50,795 nt of DNA from CANNBR01 sp964592275 (GCA_964592275.1 CAZQDJ010000003.1:1-50795), one strand, 5' to 3'. Shown: positions 18,934-28,338, counted from the first letter of the stretch. A program made the numbers and translations. The notes: generated from the sequence alone by a model not told the origin.

Positions 18934-19752
18934 ATGTTCTTAGACGTCTTGAGAAATGCGGCATCATATCTCACCTTTTTTTTTTACTGTGCGCTTATGT
19001 TTTTTCCCGTTATGTTTTTACTGTACCTACCGTTTTCATGGGGCCTGGTAAAGGCGCTGTATTGGGGCCTTATGAAGATGAGTGCAAAATTTTTATTGTT
19101 TGCAACATTTTTACCAGTTACGTATCAGGGAGTGAATGAGCTTCCTCAAAAGCCGGCTATTTTTGTGGCTAATCATCAATCATCCTTAGATATTGTTTTA
19201 GTAGCATCGGTTCTTGGTTCTCGTTCATGTGTATGGTTATCGTGGCATAGATTTTTTGAATATCCATTCTTGGGACAGTTATTGAATCATTCTGGCATTC
19301 CTGTTTATCCAAAAAACTCTTCGGATACTAGTTGCGGAGGAGTGGTGCAGGCAGCCGTGGAAAAATTACAACAAGGAACGTCAGTCGTTTTATTCCCTGA
19401 AGGAGCTCGTTATAGAGATGGCACGATTCATCCTTTTTTTACTGGTTTTGCAGCGATGGCAAAATTATCAGGTGCTCCGGTAGTTCCACTTTTTATTTCT
19501 GGAACAGGAATTGCGTTACCTATGGGTTCACGCATGATCAAACGATATCCGCTTATGATTACGGTAGGGAAATCGTTTGTGTGTGAACCAGAAGAATCGG
19601 TACAGGCGTTTAAAGAACGAGTAGAAAGTTGGTTTATAGAATTTAATTGGCGACGTAATTATCTCGTTGAGTATTATGGGATCCGTATTTGTAATGAGAT
19701 GACTGTTCTGCCTGAAGGTGATGTTAATCAACAGCATGGAATAGTTGCGTAA
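18934..19752 (+). CDS. plsC: 1-acyl-sn-glycerol-3-phosphate acyltransferase (PlsC family)
   Basis: Adds the second acyl chain to lysophosphatidic acid at the inner membrane. The 272-residue protein has N-terminal hydrophobic segments (about 10-35), the catalytic H-x4-D motif as NHQSSLD (His81, Asp86), and the acyl-acceptor motif FPEGAR (154-159). The start at 18934 has AAAGGA about seven bases upstream; the frame extends upstream through an AT-rich stretch without signal. It precedes the Bat operon by about 150 bases. Confidence 0.9.
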   Translation: MFLDVLRNAASYLTFFFYCALMFFPVMFLLYLPFSWGLVKALYWGLMKMSAKFLLFATFLPVTYQGVNELPQKPAIFVANHQSSLDIVLVASVLGSRSCVWLSWHRFFEYPFLGQLLNHSGIPVYPKNSSDTSCGGVVQAAVEKLQQGTSVVLFPEGARYRDGTIHPFFTGFAAMAKLSGAPVVPLFISGTGIALPMGSRMIKRYPLMITVGKSFVCEPEESVQAFKERVESWFIEFNWRRNYLVEYYGIRICNEMTVLPEGDVNQQHGIVA

Positions 19753-19901
19753 TTGTAAGGCTATTTTTTACAAAAACAATAAGATTGCGTGGTTATTTTA
19801 TCTGTGTTTTTCCATGGTTAGTAATCAGATTTTTTGTCATTACTTCACCCTGAATCTGTTTTTGGTATACTAAAAATTCATTTACCAAGAAAGGGAAAAA
19901 G

Positions 19902-20900
19902 GTGGAATGGACTATCAAATGTGCGTATATGCCAGCGCTCTATGGAGCTTTGTGCATTCTTGCGGCTGCGGTTTTTTATCGTTGGCATTATTACAAAAAT
20001 CTTGTGTATATCTATCCGCTTGCTCATCTTTTGATTAAAGCAGGATATGCAGCAGAGGTTTCTTATAAAAAAATTCTTAATGGTATGCGATTTATTATAC
20101 TGTGCGGTTTAGCAATTCTTATGTCGCGGCCACAATTGGTTGATCAGCAATCAACCGTGCAGGTTGATGGGATTGATATCATGCTTGCGCTTGATGTTTC
20201 TGGAAGTATGCAGTTATTTGATTCATTGCAAGATACGCGTCGCCGTATCGATGTTGCTAAAGATGAAGCAATCACATTTATTAAAAAACGAGATAATGAC
20301 CCAGTAGGATTAGTGCTTTTTGGTAATGAGGCAGTGTCTCGTTGTCCTTTAACTCTTGATAAAAAAATGCTTGAAAGTATCATCAACGATATTGAGCTAG
20401 GGATTATTAATCCTGAAGGAACCATGATTATTCGTGGAGTTGTAATGGCCCTTAATCGTATGAGAAAGTCAGAATCAAAAAGTAAAATCATTATTCTTTT
20501 AACTGATGGAGAACCAACTCAAGGAGATCTTGATCCACAGCTTGCGCTTGATATGGCAAAAAAGATGGGTGTTAAGATTTACACGATCGGTATTGGTGGA
20601 AACCAAGGTGGTTATTATCAGCATCCAGTGTTTGGATTACAACAAGCACGCGCTCCATTGAATAAAAATTTACTTCATGCTCTTGCAACTGCTACCGGAG
20701 GAAAGTTTTTTGAAGCAACCAATCCTCAGGAGCTCGCAAGTATTTATGATACGATTAATAAGCTTGAAAAAACATCATACGAAACCAATGTGTACTATAA
20801 ATTTTATGATATTTTTATGCCATTTTTATGGATCATTCTAGGATTGTGCGTGGTGGAACTTTTTCTTTCTCGTTTTGTTTGGTCAGGGTTGGGAGTATGA
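19902..20900 (+). CDS. batA: BatA-like von Willebrand factor A membrane protein
   Basis: A 332-residue protein with membrane segments near the N-terminus (about 10-27 and 62-75), a VWA domain with an intact metal-ion-dependent adhesion site (LDVSGSM, residues 97-103; later LLTDGEPTQGD), and a C-terminal membrane segment (about 304-325). The GTG start has AAGGG six bases upstream. It heads a five-gene operon with overlapping ends that matches the Bat (Bacteroides aerotolerance) order, thought to act in envelope stress or protein quality control. MoxR and DUF58 genes, usual upstream partners, are absent here. Confidence 0.85.
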   Translation: MEWTIKCAYMPALYGALCILAAAVFYRWHYYKNLVYIYPLAHLLIKAGYAAEVSYKKILNGMRFIILCGLAILMSRPQLVDQQSTVQVDGIDIMLALDVSGSMQLFDSLQDTRRRIDVAKDEAITFIKKRDNDPVGLVLFGNEAVSRCPLTLDKKMLESIINDIELGIINPEGTMIIRGVVMALNRMRKSESKSKIIILLTDGEPTQGDLDPQLALDMAKKMGVKIYTIGIGGNQGGYYQHPVFGLQQARAPLNKNLLHALATATGGKFFEATNPQELASIYDTINKLEKTSYETNVYYKFYDIFMPFLWIILGLCVVELFLSRFVWSGLGV

Positions 20901-21904
20901 AAAAAACAGTATTCGGAATTGTATGGGCGTCTGCTCATAATGTGGTGTGGCTTGTAGGGTATATAGCATTAGTGTGTGTGCTTGTGTATGCCACAAAGCG
21001 CCTTTTAAATAGAGTACAATTGTTGGTTGCGCATCGTTGGCAGCATATTTTATTGCCTGGATTTTCATCAGTAAGAGTAGTAGTAAAAGCAGTGCTTTTG
21101 GGGGTTGGGTTTTTGGGATTATTTCTTGCATTGTTACAACCTCAATGGGGCAAAAAGGAACACAAGGTAGAGCAAGAAGGACGTGAACTTTTAGTTGCTC
21201 TTGATATTTCTCGTAGCATGATGGCTTCTGATATAAAACCGAATCGTCTTGCCTTTGCAAAATCAAAAATTAAACAGTTGGTAAAATTACTTGGAGCAGA
21301 GCGCGTTGCTCTTTTGGTGTTTTCAGGAGATGCATTTATTCAATGTCCTCTAACGCGTGATACAGCAGCGTTTTCTTTGTTTTTAGATAATGTAGACGCA
21401 GAAACTATTTCTTCGGGAACTACCTCAATTGCTCAAGCTATCTCAAAAGCGATGACTACTTTTGCTTCGTTACCGACACGTAAAAATAAAATTCTTGTAA
21501 TATTTACTGATGGAGAAGATTTTTCTACTGGGCTTACTCAGATCAAAGAGGATGCAAGAAAAATAGGGCTTCATATTTTTACCTACGGGGTTGGAACTGA
21601 AGAAGGAGCTCCTATTCCATTGCTACAAGAAAATGGTATTTCTTCTGGATATCAGAAGGATGAAAATGATAAAGTTGTTTTTTCTCATTTGAATCGGGGA
21701 ATATTGCAAGCGCTTTCACGAGAAAGTGGTGGTAAGTATATTGATCCAACGCAAGATTCGTACGATTTACAGGCACTTGTTTCATGCGTGGAAGGATATG
21801 AAAAAGAAAAGTTTGAAGATAAAGATATTGAATTAGAAGAAGAGCGGTATCCCTATTTTTTAGCAATTTCGTTTTTCTGCTTTTTGATTGAGTGGGTGTT
21901 ATGA
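20897..21904 (+). CDS. batB: BatB-like von Willebrand factor A membrane protein
   Basis: 335 residues. Two N-terminal membrane segments (about 10-32 and 62-82) precede a VWA domain with LDISRSM (Asp103, Ser105, Ser107) and FTDGEDFSTGL, and a C-terminal hydrophobic stretch ends the protein. The MIDAS Gly is replaced by Arg, as is common in BatB. The start overlaps the batA stop codon by four bases (ATGA) and has GGGAG upstream, so the two are translationally coupled. Likely partner of BatA in the membrane. Confidence 0.85.
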   Translation: MKKTVFGIVWASAHNVVWLVGYIALVCVLVYATKRLLNRVQLLVAHRWQHILLPGFSSVRVVVKAVLLGVGFLGLFLALLQPQWGKKEHKVEQEGRELLVALDISRSMMASDIKPNRLAFAKSKIKQLVKLLGAERVALLVFSGDAFIQCPLTRDTAAFSLFLDNVDAETISSGTTSIAQAISKAMTTFASLPTRKNKILVIFTDGEDFSTGLTQIKEDARKIGLHIFTYGVGTEEGAPIPLLQENGISSGYQKDENDKVVFSHLNRGILQALSRESGGKYIDPTQDSYDLQALVSCVEGYEKEKFEDKDIELEEERYPYFLAISFFCFLIEWVL

Positions 21905-23130
21905 AAAATTTTATTTATATTTTATTAGTATGCATGCCGTATGATGCTTACGGTTTTTTTGATCGTTATAAAGCTGTTGCTGCGTATGAAAAAAAAGATT
22001 TTTCTGCGGCGCAAATTATTTTAAAACAAGAGTTAGTAAGTAATTCTAATGATCCTGAAATTCTTTTTGATTTAGGAGATGCATCCTATCGTTTACAGGA
22101 GTTTGAGCAGGCTCAGGCATATTTTGCAAAAGCTTTTGAAAAAACAAAAGATCCTATCTTGCAACAAAAGGCTCTTTTTAATGCTGGCAATACGTGTGTG
22201 CAGAAAAAGCAATTGAAAGAGGCGATTGAACAGTATAAGAAGGTGCTTGCCATTAACCCGTCAAATCAAGATGCGTTGCATAATAAAAAAGTAGTTGAAG
22301 AACTTTTGCGGCAAGAGGAAGAACAGAAGAAAAAAGAAGAACAAGAAAAGAAGCAGCAGGAACAAAATAAGAAAGATCAAGAAGAAAATAAAGATCAGCA
22401 GAACCAGCAAGATAAGGGCAATGACTCAAAAGATCAGGATCAAGGGCAACAGGAGCAAGGAGAGGATAGCCAAAAAGATCCACAAAAATCCGGACAAAAA
22501 GATGGCCAGCAAAAACAAGGCAAACAAGGGAAGGGTGATCAAAAAAATAAGTCCAATGATAAGGGGCAAGATCAGGAAGGTGGTGATCAGGACCAAGGGA
22601 AAAATGATCAAACTGATAATAAGGGCGATGAGCATGGAAATTCTTCGTTAGAAAAAGATTCAAAAGGGTCGAAAAAGCCTGAATCCGGCAAAGGCGATAC
22701 CAAGCAAGAGGATGAAAAAAAGAAGAGTCTTGAGGAAAAAATACGCGAGCAAGAAGGGAAACAAGATGGGGGTGAACGAAAAGATCAATCCCAAGATAAG
22801 CAACTTTCCAATCAAGGAGCTCAAAAAGGTGAAGGACAAGCGGATAATACCGGCAACGATGATAATGGAAAAAATGAAGGGGGCAAACAACAAACTTTGC
22901 ATGGCAACTCCGATCAAAAAACTCAAAAAGACTCCCCTCAAGATACTGGCAAAGAAGCTCCAAAGCAAGAACAGCAAGTTCTTTATGCGCAACCAGAAGA
23001 CCCAGCAGATGAAGAAAAAGACGAGATAGCTCGTGTCATTGATAAGATAGATGGAGAATCAGGAAAACAGCTTTTTAGATATATGGTTAAAACAAAGATG
23101 GAGCCTCAGTATGGACAAAAAAATTGGTAA
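21901..23130 (+). CDS. batC: BatC-like TPR protein with a long low-complexity tail
   Basis: 409 residues: a signal peptide (about 1-19), TPR repeats (about 20-140, including LFDLGDASYRLQEFEQA and ALFNAGNTCVQKKQLKEA), then about 240 residues made almost wholly of Lys, Asp, Gln, Glu, Gly, Asn and Ser, and a short conserved end (IARVIDKIDGESGKQLF). A Lys/Glu/Gln-rich region after the TPRs is usual in BatC, but this one is unusually long and Gly/Asp-rich. The start overlaps batB by four bases. Open frames on the opposite strand here result from the skewed composition. Confidence 0.82.
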   Translation: MKNFIYILLVCMPYDAYGFFDRYKAVAAYEKKDFSAAQIILKQELVSNSNDPEILFDLGDASYRLQEFEQAQAYFAKAFEKTKDPILQQKALFNAGNTCVQKKQLKEAIEQYKKVLAINPSNQDALHNKKVVEELLRQEEEQKKKEEQEKKQQEQNKKDQEENKDQQNQQDKGNDSKDQDQGQQEQGEDSQKDPQKSGQKDGQQKQGKQGKGDQKNKSNDKGQDQEGGDQDQGKNDQTDNKGDEHGNSSLEKDSKGSKKPESGKGDTKQEDEKKKSLEEKIREQEGKQDGGERKDQSQDKQLSNQGAQKGEGQADNTGNDDNGKNEGGKQQTLHGNSDQKTQKDSPQDTGKEAPKQEQQVLYAQPEDPADEEKDEIARVIDKIDGESGKQLFRYMVKTKMEPQYGQKNW

Positions 23131-24847
23131 TTATTTATTGCCAACGGTATTGTTTTTATCGTTTTTACTACATGCCGAATCATCAGTTTCTTTGCGCGTT
23201 CTTGATCAAAATGGGCGTTCATTAAAAGAAGCAGGGATAGGGATTCCCTTTCTTGTAGAAGTTGAAGTGACGAGTTCAACAAGAGAGGAACAACAGCAGC
23301 CACAGCTGACAATACCTCCTGATTTACACGTGGTGCATCGTGGAACATCGAGCAGTGTTCGTTCAATTAATGGTTCGACGACTATACAACATTCCTATTC
23401 CTATCAAGCAGTAAGTGATCAAGAAGGAACATTTATCATAGGGCCAGCAACGATTCACTTGGGTAAAAAGCATGGTCAAAAATCAAATACCGTAACGATA
23501 AAAGTTGGTACTGAGCAGAAACGTACTGTTTCAGAAAATAAACGGGTTGATGTTTTTGTTGAATTGAGAGCTGCAACTCTTGAGCCTTATGTGGGGCAAG
23601 CAGTTCCCTTTTTTATTCGTTTTTATTCTGCAAGTGATGGAGCTCATTTAGAACAGTTGCAAGAACCAACTTTTAAAGGATTTAAGCATACGGCATTGCA
23701 AGGTCCTGCAACGGGAAATGCTACCGTTAATGGGGTTGCGTATCAGTACCTTGAGTGGAAATCCATGTTGTTTCCTACGCAGGAAGGAAGACTGGTTATT
23801 CCTTCATTGCTTGCATATGTAACGATTCCTGTGCAACAACCACGTGGTCGAATGGATATGTTTAATTTGGTTAATCATATGTTTGGTTCAGGAAAAACGG
23901 AGCAGGTGTATTCAAATGCACTTACGCTTCAAGTAAAAAAACTTCCTCCTTGCGAATCATTAATAACGGCTGTTGGAAAATTCACGAGTTTTCATGCAAA
24001 AATTTCTTCCCCTGAAGCGCAAACAGGAGAAGGGGTAAGCCTTACGCTTGAGTTGGTTGGAGAAGGTAATTTTCAAATGATCGGGCATCCTAAAATTACA
24101 TTGCCAGAAGGCTTAAAATATTATGATTCTCATGCTAAAGATCAGGCGCTTACCGATACTATTTCCAAAAAAGATTTTGAGTATGTGGTTCAGGCAGTTA
24201 AGCCAGGAGTGTATGAAATTCCTTCGCAAACATTTGAATATTTTGATATCAAAACGCAGAGTTATAAAACATTACAATCACGAACAGTCAAGTTAACGGT
24301 AACGGGAGCAGTACGAACGGTGAAGGTTTCTGAAGAAGAAGCAGTGAGTGAATCTGTGGAAAAGTCTGATGAACTTCCTTCTCTTGAAAAAACTTTAAAG
24401 GGAGGTGGCGATCTTCCGGTGCAACGTGTTTCTTGGACATTGTTTTTGGTGCTAGCACTTTTGTTTATGGGACCTTTGGGATGGCGAATTATATGTTCGT
24501 TATGGCTTTCGTATCAAGCGCGTAATGCCTCAAAAATTGGATATAATCGTGCTTTTTCTATAGCTCGTGGACGTATAAAAAATGCTCAAAAAATAAAAAA
24601 TGAATCAGAAATCTATCATATTCTTATGGATCTTTTTGCTACTCGATTGCATATGCCGCGTGCTGAACTATCAGAGCAAGATATTGAAACTGCTTTAAAA
24701 AAAGCAGGACTTTCTGATGAAAAAATTTTAGAATGGCGACGTTTTTTTTCTCAGGTAATGGCAGTTACCTTTTCTGCATTGCCAGCTGAAGGCGATTTGT
24801 ATGAGCAAATGGGTCATTGGATTATGGTTTTGGAGCGCTTATTATGA
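23111..24847 (+). CDS. batD: BatD-like oxygen-tolerance protein
   Basis: 578 residues: a signal peptide (about 1-22), a long extracytoplasmic part of beta-sandwich modules beginning SVSLRVLDQNGRSLKEAGIG, a single membrane segment (about 440-460, WTLFLVLALLFMGPLGW), and a cytoplasmic helical tail. This matches BatD. The start at 23111 lies inside the end of batC (20-base overlap), with GGAG seven bases upstream. It probably scaffolds BatA and BatB. Confidence 0.8.
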   Translation: MDKKIGNYLLPTVLFLSFLLHAESSVSLRVLDQNGRSLKEAGIGIPFLVEVEVTSSTREEQQQPQLTIPPDLHVVHRGTSSSVRSINGSTTIQHSYSYQAVSDQEGTFIIGPATIHLGKKHGQKSNTVTIKVGTEQKRTVSENKRVDVFVELRAATLEPYVGQAVPFFIRFYSASDGAHLEQLQEPTFKGFKHTALQGPATGNATVNGVAYQYLEWKSMLFPTQEGRLVIPSLLAYVTIPVQQPRGRMDMFNLVNHMFGSGKTEQVYSNALTLQVKKLPPCESLITAVGKFTSFHAKISSPEAQTGEGVSLTLELVGEGNFQMIGHPKITLPEGLKYYDSHAKDQALTDTISKKDFEYVVQAVKPGVYEIPSQTFEYFDIKTQSYKTLQSRTVKLTVTGAVRTVKVSEEEAVSESVEKSDELPSLEKTLKGGGDLPVQRVSWTLFLVLALLFMGPLGWRIICSLWLSYQARNASKIGYNRAFSIARGRIKNAQKIKNESEIYHILMDLFATRLHMPRAELSEQDIETALKKAGLSDEKILEWRRFFSQVMAVTFSALPAEGDLYEQMGHWIMVLERLL

Positions 24848-25548
24848 ACAAATATTTTTTCTTATCACCGTTTTTTCTTTGTGCATTGATGTATGCGGAT
24901 CAAACACAAGAAACTTTTTTAAAGGCTGGTGCGTACTATGAACAAGGTCGTATGGCTGATGCGCTTACCTTATATAAAAAAATATCTTCACCTTATCCTT
25001 CTGTTTTTTATAACAGTGGATTGTGTCATTATTCATTGGGAGATTATTCACAAGCACTTGTAGCGGCAAGAAAAGCTGAGCGATGGGGAAACGGAGAGTT
25101 GCGTAAAAAGGCTTTTCAGGTTGTAGTATTGACACAAAAAAAGTTAGGGGTAGAAAAAGACACTTCTTGGTATGAAAGAGCAGTGGCAGTGCATGCGATG
25201 ATGCCGGGATATTTTCTTCGATTCTTATTTCTTTTGGTACTTGCTCTTGTGTCTTTAATAGTTGTGTTGCAGCGTGATACAAAACGTTTTTTTGTTGGAG
25301 GAGTTTTTTTCTTAGTTGTTACTGGATCGTGTTGTGCGTATGACTATTGGTTTTCAAAGCAGCAGTATGGAATCGTTATTTCAAATAAAGCATTTGTATA
25401 TGCAGGGCCTGATAAACAGTTTCATAAAGTAGCAGAAATTCAAACAGGGCGCCAAGTAAAAGTGGTAGAACAAGATCATTCATGGTATAAAGTGTACTTT
25501 CCTGCTGGACAGGGGTGGGTTGAGCAGACAGATCTGGGATTGTTTTGA
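24844..25548 (+). CDS. batE: BatE-like TPR and SH3-domain membrane protein
   Basis: 234 residues: a signal peptide (about 1-19), a TPR region (about 22-95, YYEQGRMADALTLYKKI and FYNSGLCHYSLGDYSQAL), two membrane segments (about 122-141 and 146-165), and a C-terminal SH3b domain (about 175-234, NKAFVYAGPDKQF ... SWYKVYFPAGQGWV). This is the BatE architecture. It overlaps batD by four bases and is followed directly by the M23 peptidase gene. Confidence 0.82.
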   Translation: MNKYFFLSPFFLCALMYADQTQETFLKAGAYYEQGRMADALTLYKKISSPYPSVFYNSGLCHYSLGDYSQALVAARKAERWGNGELRKKAFQVVVLTQKKLGVEKDTSWYERAVAVHAMMPGYFLRFLFLLVLALVSLIVVLQRDTKRFFVGGVFFLVVTGSCCAYDYWFSKQQYGIVISNKAFVYAGPDKQFHKVAEIQTGRQVKVVEQDHSWYKVYFPAGQGWVEQTDLGLF

Positions 25549-25562
25549 GTAAGGGTGAATAC

Positions 25563-26540
25563 TTGAGCAAAGAAAAAATAACTGATGGGCAGATTGCAAA
25601 ACTGCTTTTTTTTATAGGTGCAGCAGTTACTGCGTTAGTCTTCGTTCTTTTAGTTACGGAATATCGTGCGCTCAATACTACAGCTGAGCAAGTTTTAATT
25701 CTCAAAGAAGAGTATCGTTCATATGTTATGGCTCTTAAGCGGGCATTGCGAGAAAAGACACGTGAAATAGAAAAAGATGAAAAAAGTGACGTAAAAAAAA
25801 ACGCCATAATTGATGAAAATGAAGAAAAACCATTTTCATTTTCTCCCTTGCAACCGCTTGTAGATAGCGAATACCCGCAAGAAACGTTTTTGGTGGTGAA
25901 TCGTGATCCGCGTTATTTACGCGCAGGTGCGGTTGAATTTGCTAAGCAATACAATATGGATCAAATACTTGCCAAAATGTTTGACACGCAGCAATGGCAG
26001 CAGCAAGTACAAAAGAAAAAAGTTCGTGTTGTGCGTCGTCGCTTAAGAAACGGACAAAAACGAGTAATTCAAGGAACCCCGAGCCGACCAGCAGTGTTTG
26101 AAGAAGAACAAAAAATTGCAAAGGCTGATCGTGATTTTTTATTTTCTTCTCCTGTTGAACGTTCAAAGTATTGGTTAAGCTCTCCCTTTGGTCCACGAAA
26201 AATCGGTAAGAATTCCTGGAAATTTCATTATGGTATTGATATGGCCTGTCCGCGCGGCACTCCTGTTCAGTCAGCTGCATCAGGGATTGTACTTGAATCG
26301 TACTATCATAATGGCTTTGGAAATTGTATCGTGATTCTTCATAATCATAAATATAAAACACGATATGCTCATTTACATGCTCGGTTTGTAAAAGCAGGGC
26401 AAGAAGTTGCGCGTGGAAAGGTAATTGGCTCAGTGGGAGCAACAGGAGCGGTCAGATCACGAGGAAATGACGCTTCTCATCTTCATTTTGAAGTATATTC
26501 TTATGGAAGAAGAGTAAATCCTCTTTCAGTTCTTATGTAG
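25563..26540 (+). CDS. M23 (LytM-like) peptidoglycan endopeptidase
   Basis: Predicted to cut peptide cross-links in peptidoglycan. 325 residues: an N-terminal membrane anchor (about 13-32), a charged helical linker, and a C-terminal M23 domain with HYGIDMACPRGTP (His222, Asp226), a catalytic AHLHARF segment, and HLHFE (306-310). All metal and catalytic residues are present, so it should be active rather than an EnvC/NlpD-type regulator. The TTG at 25563 is preferred because AAGGG lies seven bases upstream; a TTG at 25545 overlapping batE is the alternative. It ends eight to fourteen bases before lepB. Confidence 0.85.
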   Translation: MSKEKITDGQIAKLLFFIGAAVTALVFVLLVTEYRALNTTAEQVLILKEEYRSYVMALKRALREKTREIEKDEKSDVKKNAIIDENEEKPFSFSPLQPLVDSEYPQETFLVVNRDPRYLRAGAVEFAKQYNMDQILAKMFDTQQWQQQVQKKKVRVVRRRLRNGQKRVIQGTPSRPAVFEEEQKIAKADRDFLFSSPVERSKYWLSSPFGPRKIGKNSWKFHYGIDMACPRGTPVQSAASGIVLESYYHNGFGNCIVILHNHKYKTRYAHLHARFVKAGQEVARGKVIGSVGATGAVRSRGNDASHLHFEVYSYGRRVNPLSVLM

Positions 26541-26553
26541 GAGTTAAGTGAGT

Positions 26554-27429
26554 ATGATGCAGAAAATTCGCAATTTTGTTACGTGGTGGAATCGACCAAA
26601 TAAATCGATGGTTGTTGATTATGCTCAAACGTTGATTTGGCTTTTGCCCCTTGCGTTTGTGATTCGTACATGGGGGTATGGGTTGTATCGAGTGCCAACC
26701 GGATCTATGGAAACGACGATGTTGGTTGGTGAAATGTTTTTTGCTGATAAGTTTACGTACATTTTTCGTAAGCCAAGGTATGGAGAAATTATTACTTTTA
26801 ATGCGCCGGTGTATCAGTATTCAGATAATAAAGCAGTGAGTCTTTTTGAGCATTATATCTGGGGGCCAGAAAATTGGACTAAACGTGTTATTGGAATACC
26901 GGGTGATCATATTGAAGGAAAAATAGAGAATGGTAAACCGGTAGTGTATCGAAACGGTGTTAAGTTGGATGAACCATACGTTAACAAATATCCGCTGGTT
27001 CCTCTTGATATACAAACACAGACCTTTAGATCATATGATCCAACCTGTAGCTACCAAGATCAGCCGTTCTATCAAATGAATGGAATGCTGGTAAAACAAA
27101 TTCAACGAAGATATGCAGAGCATGGCTATGCACCAGAACGTACTCCAGGTATGCCGATTGACGGAGTGATTCCTGGTAGTAATATGACTGATATCTATGA
27201 TGTTCAACTTGGTGAAAATCAGTATTGGGCGATGGGAGACAATCGTTTAGGTAGTTGGGATAGTCGTGGATGGGGGCCATTAGACGGCAAGCTTATTCAT
27301 GGAAAGATAGCATTTCGTATTTTTTCTCTTGATACCAGTGCTAGTTGGTTGATCCTTGATCTTGTAACTCATCCTATATCGTTCTGGACGCGGTTTAGAT
27401 GGTCAAGATTTTTGCAAATAGTTTCTTAG
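26554..27429 (+). CDS. lepB: Signal peptidase I
   Basis: Removes signal peptides from exported proteins at the membrane. 291 residues, with one N-terminal membrane segment (about 24-40). The catalytic Ser is in VPTGSMETTM (Ser51) and the catalytic Lys in TKRVIGIPGD (Lys110). GDNRLGSWDSRGWGPL is the family's C-terminal box. About 70 residues are inserted between the Lys box and the final box, as in larger LepB forms. ATG 26554 has GGAG ten bases upstream; GTG 26548 is an alternative at four bases. Confidence 0.92.
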   Translation: MMQKIRNFVTWWNRPNKSMVVDYAQTLIWLLPLAFVIRTWGYGLYRVPTGSMETTMLVGEMFFADKFTYIFRKPRYGEIITFNAPVYQYSDNKAVSLFEHYIWGPENWTKRVIGIPGDHIEGKIENGKPVVYRNGVKLDEPYVNKYPLVPLDIQTQTFRSYDPTCSYQDQPFYQMNGMLVKQIQRRYAEHGYAPERTPGMPIDGVIPGSNMTDIYDVQLGENQYWAMGDNRLGSWDSRGWGPLDGKLIHGKIAFRIFSLDTSASWLILDLVTHPISFWTRFRWSRFLQIVS

Positions 27430-27509
27430 ACGGTGGTATGAAGAGAAAGTTGGCAGATGAAAAGTATTATGCTAAAGTTATCGAACGTTTGAAATAAAAA
27501 GGGGTCCTA

Positions 27510-28022
27510 ATGATGATAAGTATGTTTAAAAAATACGTGCATGTTACGGGGGCTACTTTTACTAGTTTAGCGGTTGTTTCTTTACTGGTTCTTTCTGGGT
27601 GTGATCTTGGAAAGAAAAAAGAAAAAGAACCATCTCTTATAGTAGTTAATGTATTGGCAAAAGAGTTATATGATGATTGTCATATTCCTGGTTCTATTCA
27701 AGTTGACTTTGAAAAAGTTATGGATATTGCAAAGGAATGGCCAAAGTCAGCGAAGATTGTTATTTATTGTGCAAATTATTCTTGTACCGCTAGTGCGAGT
27801 GCAGCTCGGGATTTAAAAGCTCAAGGATTTGATGCTTATGAATACGCAGCCGGCACAGCTGGATGGTTGCAAGCAGGGTTGCCGGTAGTTGGTGATGCTA
27901 AGCAACGTTATTTGCATCAAGTAAACGAACAGCATTCAGAATCGATGATTGGTGTTCCAATGGTTTCGACTGAAGAGTTGAAACAATTACTTGACAAAGA
28001 AGAGGGTATAGGAAAAAAATAA
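27510..28022 (+). CDS. Rhodanese-domain lipoprotein
   Basis: 170 residues. The signal sequence ends in a lipobox LSGC (Cys31), so it should be a lipid-anchored envelope protein. A rhodanese-like domain follows (about 42-135), with the active loop IVIYCANYSCTAS; Cys87 occupies the catalytic position and Cys92 is an extra thiol in the loop. GWLQAGLPVV closes the domain. It may transfer sulfur or act on thiols outside the cytoplasm. AAGGGG lies five bases before the ATG. A tRNA-Cys gene starts two bases after its stop codon. Confidence 0.8.
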   Translation: MMISMFKKYVHVTGATFTSLAVVSLLVLSGCDLGKKKEKEPSLIVVNVLAKELYDDCHIPGSIQVDFEKVMDIAKEWPKSAKIVIYCANYSCTASASAARDLKAQGFDAYEYAAGTAGWLQAGLPVVGDAKQRYLHQVNEQHSESMIGVPMVSTEELKQLLDKEEGIGKK

Positions 28023-28024
28023 GA

Positions 28025-28098
28025 GGCGGCATAGCCAAGCGGTAAGGCATGGGACTGCAAATCCTTGACCCCCGGTTCAAATCCGGGTGCCGCCTCCA
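28025..28098 (+). tRNA. tRNA-Cys (GCA)
   Basis: Acceptor GGCGGCA pairs with TGCCGCC, T is the discriminator base as expected for Cys, and CCA is encoded. The anticodon loop CTGCAAA gives GCA. The T arm reads CCCGG-TTCAAAT-CCGGG. Confidence 0.95.
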
Positions 28099-28127
28099 AG
28101 AATTAGGTAAGATTTTGAAATATATGT

Positions 28128-28215
28128 GCCGGGGTGGCGGAATTAGGTAGACGCAAAGGACTTAAAATCCTTCGGGCTAAAGCCTGTGCCGGTTCGAGTC
28201 CGGCCCTCGGTACCA
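28128..28215 (+). tRNA. tRNA-Leu (TAA)
   Basis: A class II tRNA with a long variable arm. Acceptor GCCGGGG pairs with CCTCGGT (two wobble pairs), A is the discriminator base, and CCA is encoded. The anticodon loop CTTAAAA gives TAA. The T arm is GCCGG-TTCGAGT-CCGGC. It lies 29 bases after tRNA-Cys and is probably cotranscribed. Confidence 0.95.
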
Positions 28216-28338
28216 TATCTCTTTGGGGGTTTTCTCTTTTTGTCGCTTGACAAAAGTGAATTAATGAATAGTTTACGGACTAGTACTGATTAGTTCGCCA
28301 AGGGGATGTTATATTCGTATGATAAATAAGGATACAAT

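Noticed and set aside
18681..18974. Minus-strand frame of 97 codons between topA and plsC
   Set aside because: It overlaps the plsC start, its first half is antisense AT-rich leader, and no ribosome site was found. Only its 3' end looks protein-like, so it is noted as possible debris.
22253..22963. Minus-strand open frames of 236 and 110 codons opposite batC
   Set aside because: Antisense of a low-complexity Lys/Gln/Asp region, which leaves few stop codons. No start signal and no family resemblance.
28128..28215. tRNA genes as an integration site for the nearby genes
   Set aside because: No integrase and no repeated tRNA 3' end were found within the window.
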